This document shows, one piece after another, positions 44,321-51,919 of a stretch of 64,000 bases of DNA. Position 1 is the first letter of the stretch. The number at the start of each line of letters is the position of its first letter. The stretch spans positions 1 through 64,000 of the forward strand of contig JAFXQM010000001.1 in NCBI GenBank assembly GCA_017527075.1, in the 5' to 3' direction. The stretch comes from Selenomonadaceae bacterium (GTDB lineage: Bacteria; Bacillota; Negativicutes; Selenomonadales; Selenomonadaceae). Position numbers and translations under genes: made by a program. The notes below the pieces were generated by a model. The model had not been told where the DNA came from. It worked only from the letters and a program-made list of their open reading frames with translations, and did not search any database.

Positions 44321-45565
44321 ATGCGGCAAGAAATTTCAATCGGGCTCAGTCAGCGGCTGGTCGTGACGCCCGAACTTCGTCAGTCGATAGAAATTTTGCA
44401 GATGTCGGCGGTCGAGCTCAAGGCGGCAATCGAGCGCGAGCACTTGGAGAATCCGACGCTGGAGCTGGAATATTTCAACGAGTCGCCGCAAACTTTTGAC
44501 GCGGAAAAATTTTTCGAGCCGCCCGACACTTCGACGACGGCGGAAAGATTTTTAATGGAGCAAGCGGTCTTCGCGTTCGCGGCGGAGGAATTATCTGCGG
44601 CGAAATTTTTAATCGGCGCGTTGGACGCGAGCGGTTACCTGACGATTTCACTCGCCGAGGCCGCGCAGATTTTGCACGTCGAAGAAAATTTTCTGGCGGA
44701 GATTTTGCGGCGCGTTCAAAGTTTGGAGCCGGCGGGAGTCGCCGCGAGAAATTTATCGGAGTGCCTGCGCCTGCAAGCCGAGCGGAAAGAAATTTATTCG
44801 GGATTGGTCGCCGCGATAATCGACGAGCACCTGGAGGAGGTCGCCGCGCACAAAATAAAAAATATCGCCCGCGCAGAAAATTCTTCGGCAGAGGAAGTTC
44901 GGCGGGCGATTGAAATTATTCGCGGGCTGAATCCGAGACCGCTCAGCTCTTACGGCGGCGAAGTCACGAAATTTATCGTGCCCGACGTTCGAGTGACGGA
45001 GGACGGAGAAATTTTTTTGAACGGCGCAACTTTTCCGCGCGTGAAAATTTCCGAGGCATATTCCGACTTGAAAGACTTCGACGCGGAGACAAAAAATTAT
45101 TTGAATCGTCACTTGAATTCGGCGCGGCAACTTTTGCGGAGCATTCGTCAGCGCGAGAAAACTTTGCGGCGCGTGGTCGAGGCGATTGTTCGTCGGCAAA
45201 AAGATTTTCTGCGCGGCGGGCTAAAATTTTTAAAGCCGATGACGATGCGCGAGCTTGCCGAGGAGCTTGAGCTTCACGAGTCGACGGTCAGTCGAGCGGT
45301 CGCGAACAAATTTTTGGAGCTGCCCTTCGGCGTGGTGGAGTTGCGGAAAATTTTTTCGGCGGGCGTGGCGAGCGAGGAAATCACCGCAGAAAAAATCAAA
45401 GCGTTGCTGGTCGAGCTGATAAAATCCGAGGACTCGCTCAGCCCGCTGTCGGATAAGGCACTCGCGGAAATTTTATCGGCGCGCGGAATTTCAATCGCCC
45501 GACGCACAGTCATGAAATATCGAGAGCAGCTGAAAATTTTATCTTCAGCCAAGCGGAGGAAATAA
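44321..45565 (+). CDS. rpoN: RNA polymerase sigma-54 factor RpoN
   Basis: A 414-residue sigma-54. Region I is the N-terminal Gln/Leu-rich helix (GLSQRLVVTPELRQSIEILQM), region II is short and acidic, the core-binding domain covers about 95-270, the HTH is FLKPMTMRELAEELELHEST, and the C-terminal RpoN box is ARRTVMKYREQL. It directs transcription from -24/-12 promoters with the help of AAA+ activators. Two such promoters and one activator are within 8 kb (48973, 51793, 49352). It follows mrdA by 84 bp. Confidence 0.95.
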   Translation: MRQEISIGLSQRLVVTPELRQSIEILQMSAVELKAAIEREHLENPTLELEYFNESPQTFDAEKFFEPPDTSTTAERFLMEQAVFAFAAEELSAAKFLIGALDASGYLTISLAEAAQILHVEENFLAEILRRVQSLEPAGVAARNLSECLRLQAERKEIYSGLVAAIIDEHLEEVAAHKIKNIARAENSSAEEVRRAIEIIRGLNPRPLSSYGGEVTKFIVPDVRVTEDGEIFLNGATFPRVKISEAYSDLKDFDAETKNYLNRHLNSARQLLRSIRQREKTLRRVVEAIVRRQKDFLRGGLKFLKPMTMRELAEELELHESTVSRAVANKFLELPFGVVELRKIFSAGVASEEITAEKIKALLVELIKSEDSLSPLSDKALAEILSARGISIARRTVMKYREQLKILSSAKRRK

Positions 45566-45582
45566 TGGACAAGAAAAAATTC

Positions 45583-45613
45583 CTAATTCCTCATTCCTAA
45601 TTCTTAATTAAAA
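45583..45613. repeat. Short AATTCCTAATTCCTCATTCC repeat
   Basis: Inverse-orientation copy of the TTAGGAAT-type simple repeat seen at 5110-5136, located between the rpoN stop and its terminator. Confidence 0.6.
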
Positions 45614-45656
45614 AAAACGCCCGTGAACTTTTTCAAGCTCGCGGGCAAAAATTTTT
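45610..45656. terminator. Bidirectional terminator between rpoN and cobW
   Basis: GCCCGTGAACTT, loop TTTC, AAGCTCGCGGGC: a 12-pair stem with one mismatch. It has an A run on the left (T run for the minus strand) and AAAAATTTTT on the right. Confidence 0.8.
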
Positions 45657-45675
45657 CTACAAGAGGGATTCGTGT

Positions 45676-46680
45676 TCAATATGGATTTGAAGTAACTTCT
45701 TCGATGACGGGCGCGGAGCCCAAAATTTTTTGGAAGGCAATCAGCGATTCAATCACGCGCCGAGGGTCGAGACCTTTCATGATAAAAACGATTTGCGAAT
45801 TGCGCTCCTCGCCGTTCCAATCTTCCAAGTGATGTGGCGGGTGAATGATGTGCTGGACGCCGTTAATGACAATCGGTCCGTCGTCGCCGACGTCAACCAT
45901 GCCTTTGATTCGGAGCATCTTCTCGCCGTGCGCGTAAAGCAACATACTCATCCACAGCCCGAACGATATCCAGTCGAGCGCGTCGTAAAATTTTATCGAC
46001 AGCGAGTGAATATCGTCGGCGTGTTTCATCTCGGAAAAATTTTCTCGGCGATAAATTTTCTCCATGCGATTTTGTCCGTCGCCGAAAATAATTTCGGGAT
46101 TGATTTTGCCGTTCGCGGCTTGAAAAATTTTCGCCGCAGGATTCAAACGGTTAAGTCGTTCGCGCATGCGAGTGACGATTTCCTTTTCGACGAGGTCGGT
46201 CTTGGTGATGATAATCGTGTCGGCCGCGGCGATTTGCTTGAGCGATTCGGGATTGTTTTTAAGGTGGAGCTCGCCGTTTGCGGCGTCGAGGCAGCAGACG
46301 ATGTTGGCGACGAAGTATCGGTTGGTGAGCAACGGGTCCATCAGAATCGAGAAGAGAATCGGAGCGGGGTCAGCCAAGCCGGTCGTCTCAATGACAACTC
46401 GGTCGAGAGCAAATTCGCCGCGCTCGTATCCGTTCAAAATTTCTTTGAGCGCGTTAATCAAATCGTCGCGCATGTTGCAACAGATACAGCCGCCGCTTAA
46501 AAGACGCGTGCGCTCCTCAATGCGTCGAATCAATCTGTGGTCGAGACCCGCCTCGCCGAACTCGTTGATAATCGCCGCAGTGTTTTTGAATCGTTCGTCG
46601 CCGAGCACGCGAGCCAGCACGGTCGTTTTGCCGCTGCCGAGGAAGCCCGTGACGATTGTAATTGCTTTTCGATTATCCAT
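45676..46680 (-). CDS. CobW/YjiA-family GTPase (metallochaperone)
   Basis: A 334-residue member of the COG0523 family. It has Walker A GFLGSGKT (residues 12-19), the metal-binding GGCICC motif, DRVVIETTGLADPAP (switch II), ITKTDL and a C-terminal CobW_C domain with HPPHH. These GTPases insert or guard metals such as Zn, Co or Ni. It is the last gene of the minus-strand operon beginning with the nitrilase at 48932, and its start overlaps the previous gene by 8 bp. It may deliver metal to the deacetylase or to an unseen nitrile-metabolising enzyme. Confidence 0.88.
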   Translation of the reverse strand: MDNRKAITIVTGFLGSGKTTVLARVLGDERFKNTAAIINEFGEAGLDHRLIRRIEERTRLLSGGCICCNMRDDLINALKEILNGYERGEFALDRVVIETTGLADPAPILFSILMDPLLTNRYFVANIVCCLDAANGELHLKNNPESLKQIAAADTIIITKTDLVEKEIVTRMRERLNRLNPAAKIFQAANGKINPEIIFGDGQNRMEKIYRRENFSEMKHADDIHSLSIKFYDALDWISFGLWMSMLLYAHGEKMLRIKGMVDVGDDGPIVINGVQHIIHPPHHLEDWNGEERNSQIVFIMKGLDPRRVIESLIAFQKILGSAPVIEEVTSNPY

Positions 46681-47020
46681 GGGCTTTACCGAGTGCCTGC
46701 AGGAAATTTTCGTCGAGCGGGTCGAGTGTTCGGCGGCACATGTCCGAAGCAATCTTCCACATGTCGCCGAGGCTATTGACCACGCCGCTCACGCCCTTTT
46801 TGTCCGAGAGAATGTATTTGCTCCCGTTCCAATCCTGCAACTTGAGTCCGTAATAAGAAAGAATTTTATTGGCGACGGCGACGCGTTTAATCCTCATGCG
46901 CCGACGAGTCCTTTGCCCCTCGCCCGCGACGATTCGCGTCTTGCGCCGATATTCAGAGTCGTGGAGCGGTTGATCTGTCCAGTGGACGTTCATGACCAGC
47001 TCGCCGCAAAGAACGCACAT
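46673..47020 (-). CDS. Small Cys-containing protein of the nitrilase-CobW operon
   Basis: Not recognised. A 115-residue protein starting MCVLCGELVMNVHWTD, a CxxC pair that could bind zinc, followed by a strongly basic middle (RTRRRMRIKRVAVANKIL) and a helical end. It lies between the deacetylase and the CobW GTPase and overlaps the latter. A CxxC protein next to a metallochaperone GTPase may be its client or metal donor. Confidence 0.7.
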   Translation of the reverse strand: MCVLCGELVMNVHWTDQPLHDSEYRRKTRIVAGEGQRTRRRMRIKRVAVANKILSYYGLKLQDWNGSKYILSDKKGVSGVVNSLGDMWKIASDMCRRTLDPLDENFLQALGKAHG

Positions 47021-47041
47021 GAGCGCGCACCTCCTCCAAAA

Positions 47042-47926
47042 TTATTTTTTGCGCGGGAAGCGTTTGATGAATTCGTCGGCCATTTCGTTAAGCGTGCACC
47101 AGCGAACGCCTTCAAATTTGTTGATGTGGTCGATGAGGTGTTGGTGGCAGCCGAGCGATTTGATTCTGCCGGAAACGTCGGGGTGAATCGTCATGGGGAA
47201 GACGGCGAAATCGTAATTCTCGTAAACGTAATCGAACGAATCCTCCCACATGCCGAAGATGTCGCGCGGGTTATGGAAGCCGAAGCTGTTCGGAGATTTT
47301 TTGATGAACATGAGCGGTGGAATGTCGTCGAGGTCCCAGTTCGCGGGAATTTCCACGAGGTCGGTTTCTTCGCCGCGAACGAGCGGTTTCATCCAAGTGG
47401 AGGCGGGCTGCGAGTAATCAATCTTGCTCCAGCTGTCGCCGATTCGGACGTAATAAGGCATGCAGTCGTGGTGCATGAGCGAGTGGTCGTACTTGATGCC
47501 GTATTTCTTGAGGAGCTTGTCGGTGACGTTGGAGAATTCCCACCAAGGCGCAACGTAACCGGTCGGACCCTTGCCCGTCAGTTCGGTGATAAGTTCAATG
47601 CTCTTGACGAGGATGTCTTCCTCTTGCTGCGGGCTCAGCGCGATTGGATTTTCGTGCGAGTATCCGTGCGCGCCGATTTCGTGACCGTCCGCGACGATCA
47701 TTTTCATCTGTTCGGGGAAAGTTTCAATCGAGTGCCCCGGCGCGAACCACGTGACTTTGATGTTGTTCTTCTTGAAGAGTTTGAGCAAGCGGGGGATGCC
47801 GACTTCGCCGGCGAACAATCCGCGCGAGATGTCGTCGGGCGAGTCCTCTCCGCCGTAAGAGCCGAGCCAACCCGCCACAGCGTCGATATCAACGCCGTAA
47901 CCGACCAGGATAGTTTTCTCTGCCAT
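47042..47926 (-). CDS. Polysaccharide deacetylase-family hydrolase (PgdA/PuuE-like)
   Basis: A 294-residue NodB-fold enzyme without a signal peptide. The catalytic features are [12 protein letters not shown] (Asp pair), [13 protein letters not shown] (the H-x-x-x-H metal site), YVAPWWEFS and a late FPMTIHPD. Its overall look (cytoplasmic, DIDAVAGW, SxGxxGxxVG-like loop) fits the HP0310/PuuE subgroup that hydrolyses amides or deacetylates peptidoglycan precursors. Neighbouring amidase and CobW genes suggest small-molecule amide catabolism. GGAGG precedes ATG 47926. Confidence 0.85.
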   Translation of the reverse strand: MAEKTILVGYGVDIDAVAGWLGSYGGEDSPDDISRGLFAGEVGIPRLLKLFKKNNIKVTWFAPGHSIETFPEQMKMIVADGHEIGAHGYSHENPIALSPQQEEDILVKSIELITELTGKGPTGYVAPWWEFSNVTDKLLKKYGIKYDHSLMHHDCMPYYVRIGDSWSKIDYSQPASTWMKPLVRGEETDLVEIPANWDLDDIPPLMFIKKSPNSFGFHNPRDIFGMWEDSFDYVYENYDFAVFPMTIHPDVSGRIKSLGCHQHLIDHINKFEGVRWCTLNEMADEFIKRFPRKK

Positions 47927-47936
47927 GTTGATGACC

Positions 47937-48165
47937 TCCTTAAAAATTTTGGTTGAAAAGCTTTTGATTCAAGCCGTGAAAAATTTTTCGAGCAGTGAGC
48001 CGCCCTTGAGCCGTCGAAAATTTTTTCAGCCGCGAGCCGCCCTTGAGCCGCTGAAAATTTTCCGAGCCGTGAGCCGCCCTTGAGTCGCGAAAATTTTTCG
48101 AGCCGCGAGCCGTTCGCCGAGACCTGAACCCTCCTTAAAAATTTTGGTTGAAAAGCTTCTGATTC
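47937..48165. repeat. Duplicated 3' end of the nitrilase gene plus four degenerate units
   Basis: The segment encoding [10 protein letters not shown] and the stop is present twice: in the gene (48131-48165) and again at 47937-47971, about 194 bp downstream. Between them are four copies of a 36-40 bp unit (GAGCCGCCCTTGAGCCG plus GAAAATTTTTC). No gene is encoded in this 208-bp gap. Confidence 0.8.
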
Positions 48166-48932
48166 AAGTCGCGAAGGTAGGGCAGGGTGCGCCGCATTTT
48201 TTTCGTCGCGTCCAAATCAATTTCCGCGCAAACAACTCGCTCCTCTTCGACGCCCGCCCCGGCCAAGATTGTCGCGTCGGGTGCAACGATTCTGCTCAAA
48301 CCGCCGAACACCGAGTCCGAATCTTGACCGCAGCGATTGCACGCCACGACGAACGCTCCGTTTTCCAACGCCCGACTCTTCGAAGCGATTTCCCAAGCGT
48401 AATAGCGTGCCTTGCCGAACGCCGAAGGGTAAATCAAAATGTCCGCGCCCTTCCGAACTTGAATCCGCGACAGTTCGGGGAAACCGATTTCATAACAAAT
48501 CAGCAGTCCGACCGTCGCCGAAGGCAATTTGATAACGTCGAGTGCCGCCCCCTTTTGAAAACGTTTAACCTCGTCGCCCCAAAGATGCATTTTGCGGTGA
48601 ATGCCGAGCAAACCCTGCGCGCCCACGATTATCGCCGTGTCGAAGACCATGTCGCCCGCGCCGCGTTCGAGAATCGCGCCCGCGATGTATGCGTCGAATT
48701 TTTTTGCGAGCACTTGCAGGCGAGTCGTCGTCGCGCCCGTCAGCTCCTCGGACAACTCTCTGTCCTTGAGCTCCACGCGGTAGCCGGTGCTGAACAGTTC
48801 GGGCAAGACGATGAGCTTCGCGCCGCGCGCCGCTGCCTCGGCAATCAATTCTTCGGCATGAGCGAGATTTTTTTCTTTCTCGTAAGGCGCGCAGTCCATT
48901 TGCACCGACGCCACGATAATTTTGCTTGCCAC
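48135..48932 (-). CDS. Carbon-nitrogen hydrolase (nitrilase superfamily)
   Basis: A 265-residue amidase-type member of the nitrilase superfamily. The catalytic triad is visible: Glu in VLPELFSTGY, Lys in GIHRKMHLWG and Cys in LLICYEIGFPE. It probably hydrolyses an amide or N-carbamoyl compound in the cytoplasm. I chose GTG 48932 (MASKIIVASVQMDCAP) with AGGAGA upstream; the longer open frame to 49115 crosses the promoter. A perfect sigma-54 promoter lies at 48973-48989, 41 bp upstream. It is the first gene of the operon that continues to the CobW GTPase. Confidence 0.88.
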   Translation of the reverse strand: MASKIIVASVQMDCAPYEKEKNLAHAEELIAEAAARGAKLIVLPELFSTGYRVELKDRELSEELTGATTTRLQVLAKKFDAYIAGAILERGAGDMVFDTAIIVGAQGLLGIHRKMHLWGDEVKRFQKGAALDVIKLPSATVGLLICYEIGFPELSRIQVRKGADILIYPSAFGKARYYAWEIASKSRALENGAFVVACNRCGQDSDSVFGGLSRIVAPDATILAGAGVEEERVVCAEIDLDATKKMRRTLPYLRDLNQKLFNQNF

Positions 48933-48972
48933 TTTCAAAATCTCCTCTCCTTTTGCCTTCAACCTTTTAAAA

Positions 48973-48989
48973 AGCAATTTCCGTGCCAA
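48973..48989 (-). promoter_or_regulatory. Sigma-54 (-24/-12) promoter of the nitrilase operon
   Basis: On the minus strand TTGGCACGGAAATTGCT, a perfect match to the TGGCACG-N4-TTGCW consensus with the right GG-to-GC spacing. It is 41 bp upstream of the GTG start. Confidence 0.85.
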
Positions 48990-49052
48990 GAAATTTTTCG
49001 CCGCAGAGTAAACCTCCGAAAATTTTTTGAGCGAAATTTTTTTGCACCGCGT

Positions 49053-49065
49053 CATATCGATTATG
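49053..49065. promoter_or_regulatory. Palindromic candidate enhancer site, copy 1
   Basis: CATATCGATTATG, a near-perfect palindrome, lies 64 bp upstream of the -24 box of the nitrilase promoter. The identical 19-mer CGTCATATCGATTATGCGC recurs at 49326-49344. Confidence 0.45.
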
Positions 49066-49084
49066 CGCAGGCGAATTATTTTTT

Positions 49085-49328
49085 TGCCGCCCAAAATTTT
49101 CTCCGCCGCGCCCAAAAAATTTTTCCGAGCCGAAATTTTCTCCGCCGCACCTCAAAAATTTTTTCGAGCCCGAAATTTCCTCTGACACGTTCAAAAAATT
49201 TTTCAGAGCCCGAAATTTTCTTTGACGAGCCCAAAAATTTTTCCGAGCCGAAATTTTCTCCGCCGCGTCCAAAAATCTTTCACGCCCGAAATTTTCTCCG
49301 CCGCGCCCAAAAAATTTTTCCGAGCCGT
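49085..49328. repeat. Array of AAATTTTCTCCGCCGCGCCC-type units
   Basis: About six imperfect units of 40-45 bp, each with a GAAATTTTCT half, a CCGCCG-type GC patch and a CAAAAAATTTTTC half. It sits between the nitrilase promoter region and the end of the sigma-54 regulator. Units vary too much for a CRISPR array. Confidence 0.7.
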
Positions 49329-49341
49329 CATATCGATTATG
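49329..49341. promoter_or_regulatory. Palindromic candidate enhancer site, copy 2
   Basis: Second CATATCGATTATG, 10 bp beyond the stop of the sigma-54 regulator, about 340 bp upstream of the nitrilase promoter. Confidence 0.4.
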
Positions 49342-49351
49342 CGCCGCCAAA

Positions 49352-51055
49352 TTATTTTTTGCTGAGCTTGCGGCTGACGGTGCTTTGATTGATTCCGAGA
49401 GCCTCGCCGATTGCCGTCGTCGTCTTGAATTTTTTCCGAGCCATCGCCAAAAGTTTTTCCTCCAAAATTTTTTGCGCCGCCTTGAGCGGAATGATTTCCT
49501 TGACGTGAATGACTTCGCCCGCGTCGGCGTTGATGAGTGCTTCGGGCAAACTTTCCGCGCCGATTAATGACTGCGGCGACAAAACGACCATGCGTTCGAC
49601 CGCGTGCTGAAGTTCGCGGACATTTCCGTCCCAAGAGTAACGGAAGAAGGCGTCCATCACTTCGGGCGAAAATTTGCAGTCCACGTTGTACTTGCGATTG
49701 TATTTCTCCAGGAAGGCCAACGACAGCGGCAAAATATCGTCGCGCCTCTCGGTCAGCGGCGGAATGTGAATCTGCACGACGTTCAGCCGATAATACAAAT
49801 CTTTGCGGAAGTGCCCGCGCTCAATTTCCTCCAGAAGATTTTTATTCGTCGCGGCGATTATCCTCACGTCGAGCGATTTGACTTTCGTGCCGCCCACGCG
49901 CATGAATTCTTTTTCCTGAAGCACGCGCAAAAATTTTGCCTGCATGTTGATTGGAATTTCGCTTATCTCGTCGAGGAAAAGCGTGCCGTGATTCGCCAGC
50001 TCAAAAAGTCCGGGCTTGCCGTTGCGTTCGGCACCCGTGAATGCTCCGCGCTCATAACCGAAAAGCTCCGACTCAAAAAGCGTGGCGGGTATCGCGCTGC
50101 AATTTATTTTTATGTACGGCTTATCGGCGCGGCGGCTCTTGGTCGCGATTAAGTTCGCCAAAATTTCTTTGCCGACGCCCGACTCGCCCGTAATCAAAAC
50201 TGCCACGTCGGTTTCGCTGACTTTCATTGCGCGCGCCAAAACTTTTTTCATTTCGGGACTCTCCGCGATGAACGAATCGTTTCCCTTCTCTTGCAGGCGG
50301 CTCAAGGAAAGTTCGCGCTTGTAACCTTCGAGCAGCTGGCGCGTCGCCTCCAATTCCTTCGACAGGTCGCTTTCGTTCGGAATAATCCGCGAAGTGTTTA
50401 TCACGCGAATGATCTTGCCCGACTCATTTTGAATCGGCGTGCCCATGACCAAAAGTTTTTTGCCGGTCGCCGTCGTTTGAATCGCCTGCACCCGCCGCTT
50501 GCTCTCCAAGACCATGCGCGTTATCGACGGGTAATAAATTTTTTCGCGCTCCAAATCGTAAACGCTTTTGCCGACGAGAAATTTTGCGTCGACGCCCCAA
50601 ATTGAATTCGCCGCCGAGCTGACTTCCAAAGTGATGCCGTCGCCGTCACTGGCGTAAATTACGTCCCAGTTCGTTTCAAAAAGTTTGTGAATGTCTTCGG
50701 CCAGGTTGCTGTAATTGAGTTCCATGAAGCCGACCGAGCCCGCGCCGTGATTGTGGAAGCGCATCTCCAACGCGCCGCGAAGTTCCGTGCCCGAAAAAAT
50801 ATTGCTCAGGACAATCAAGTCATCATTCTCGCGGAAAATTAATTTCGTCTCCGTCGGATATTCGAGCGCGTTGACGATTTGCTGCGAGCCCGAAAATTTT
50901 CTGATGTCCTTGCCCAAAATTTTTTCGGGCGGAAAATTTTTTGCCTTGCAGTAGTCGCGGTTCGCCTTGATGATTTTGCCCGCCGCGTCCGTTACGACGA
51001 TTTCGCAGGGCAGCGCGTCGAGGAAGATTTGCTCCGTGATTCCGTTCTTAATCAT
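49352..51055 (-). CDS. Sigma-54-dependent PAS/AAA+ transcription activator
   Basis: A 567-residue enhancer-binding protein. Two PAS-like sensor regions come first (VVTDAAGKIIKANRDYCKAK; YASDGDGITLEVSSAANSIWG), then the AAA+ domain with Walker A GESGVGKEILA, the sigma-54-contacting GAFTGA loop, Walker B GTLFLDEI and the arginine finger region. The C-terminal Fis-type HTH is TTAIGEALGINQSTVSRKL. The ligand sensed by the PAS domains is unknown. It presumably activates the nitrilase operon and the DUF1097 gene, both with sigma-54 promoters beside it. A duplicate of its first 40 codons lies upstream at 51094-51291. Confidence 0.93.
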   Translation of the reverse strand: MIKNGITEQIFLDALPCEIVVTDAAGKIIKANRDYCKAKNFPPEKILGKDIRKFSGSQQIVNALEYPTETKLIFRENDDLIVLSNIFSGTELRGALEMRFHNHGAGSVGFMELNYSNLAEDIHKLFETNWDVIYASDGDGITLEVSSAANSIWGVDAKFLVGKSVYDLEREKIYYPSITRMVLESKRRVQAIQTTATGKKLLVMGTPIQNESGKIIRVINTSRIIPNESDLSKELEATRQLLEGYKRELSLSRLQEKGNDSFIAESPEMKKVLARAMKVSETDVAVLITGESGVGKEILANLIATKSRRADKPYIKINCSAIPATLFESELFGYERGAFTGAERNGKPGLFELANHGTLFLDEISEIPINMQAKFLRVLQEKEFMRVGGTKVKSLDVRIIAATNKNLLEEIERGHFRKDLYYRLNVVQIHIPPLTERRDDILPLSLAFLEKYNRKYNVDCKFSPEVMDAFFRYSWDGNVRELQHAVERMVVLSPQSLIGAESLPEALINADAGEVIHVKEIIPLKAAQKILEEKLLAMARKKFKTTTAIGEALGINQSTVSRKLSKK

Positions 51056-51073
51056 TTTCCGTCAACTCCTTTT

Positions 51074-51105
51074 TAGGGATTAGGATTTAGGAGTTAGGAT
51101 TTAGG
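51074..51105. repeat. GGATTTAGGAG-type simple repeat
   Basis: AGGGATTAGGATTTAGGAG and a second TTAGGATTTAGGG unit, directly upstream of the regulator. Related to the repeats at 5110, 45583 and 58937. Confidence 0.55.
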
Positions 51106-51291
51106 GAAAAACTCTTGTCCCTCACTCCGTGTCCCTTGAAAAAAATTTTTGTCGTGCGGCAGAATTCTTGCCTTGCAGCAGTCGCAGTTCGCCTTGATGA
51201 TTTTGCCCGCCCTGTCCGTGACGATTGTTTCGCAGGGTAGCGCGCCGATAAAAATTTTCTCCGCGATTCCGTTCTTAATCATTCCAATCAC
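51094..51291 (-). pseudogene. Relic duplicate of the regulator 5' end
   Basis: The frame reads MIKNGIAEKIFIGALPCE and VTDRAGKIIKAN, matching the start of the regulator (MIKNGITEQIFLDALPCE, VTDAAGKIIKAN). After about 45 codons it diverges and stops at 51094. The duplicate ATG is 227 bp upstream of the true one and retains an AGGTGATT site. It could be translated into a truncated PAS peptide, but looks like a relic. Confidence 0.75.
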
Positions 51292-51311
51292 CTCACTCGG
51301 TCGAAAAAATT

Positions 51312-51764
51312 TTATTGCTCCGTCTTCGTCAGCAGCCGCGCCGATTTATCCGAGATGAGTCCGAGGAAAATTCCGCACACGAGTCCGACGACGATGATTA
51401 TCGGGTTGCCGCCAAGAGCCGTCGCCGCGTAATAAGTCGCGTTGCCGATAAAAGTTCCCGGGATGAAACTCAGCAGCTGAACGTGCGCCTGCCAGCACAT
51501 AATCGCCGCAAAAATTATCGTGAAAAAATAATACGGCACGTCGGGAAAAATTCCGCAAAGCGCGGTGGTCGCCAGCCCCCAGATAACTCCGCTCAAGTTT
51601 GAACACAGACCGAGCTTAACGCCTTTGACGCCCGCGCCCGCCGCGAAGTAAGTCGCCCAGCCCAAGAAGCCCGCGAAAATTATCAGCCCGAAGTTGTCCG
51701 CCGCCAAGCACCACACGCCCGCCAAAATCCCGACCGTCACTCCGACGGAAATTAAGTAAGTCAT
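51312..51764 (-). CDS. DUF1097 membrane protein
   Basis: A 150-residue inner-membrane protein with about five helices (LISVGVTVGILAGVWCLAA, LIIFAGFLGWATYFAAGAG, IIIVVGLVCGIFLGLISD) and the glycine-rich pattern of DUF1097, often suspected to be a small-solute channel or transporter. ATG 51764 is preceded by AGGAGG. A perfect sigma-54 promoter lies 29-45 bp upstream. It is next to the sigma-54 activator, so it may move the substrate of the nitrilase operon. Confidence 0.8.
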   Translation of the reverse strand: MTYLISVGVTVGILAGVWCLAADNFGLIIFAGFLGWATYFAAGAGVKGVKLGLCSNLSGVIWGLATTALCGIFPDVPYYFFTIIFAAIMCWQAHVQLLSFIPGTFIGNATYYAATALGGNPIIIVVGLVCGIFLGLISDKSARLLTKTEQ

Positions 51765-51792
51765 CGTTATCGCCTCCTCTGCCAAAATAAAA

Positions 51793-51809
51793 AGCAAGTC
51801 ACGTGCCAA
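51793..51809 (-). promoter_or_regulatory. Sigma-54 (-24/-12) promoter of the DUF1097 gene
   Basis: On the minus strand TTGGCACGTGACTTGCT, a perfect TGGCACG-N4-TTGCW match, 29 bp upstream of ATG 51764. Confidence 0.85.
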
Positions 51810-51919
51810 AAATTTTTTCGGCACACGCGGCGACGATTTTGTTGCAGAATTCATTGTCAAAGGGGGCGATTTATGATTTAATAAACCAACCAAAATTTTC
51901 AAAGACAGGAAGTGATTTC

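Noticed and set aside
46166..47956. 596-codon plus-strand frame across cobW and the deacetylase
   Set aside because: Antisense to three well-supported genes; no ribosome site or domain.
47975..48118. CRISPR array or terminator series
   Set aside because: The four units are degenerate throughout with no spacer/repeat division and no T-run hairpins.
49085..49328. CRISPR array
   Set aside because: Units are only partly alike, have no constant repeat or unique spacers, and no cas genes are nearby.
48144..49388. 414-codon plus-strand frame opposite the nitrilase
   Set aside because: Antisense shadow continuing through AAAATTTT repeats; composition is an artefact of the repeat array.
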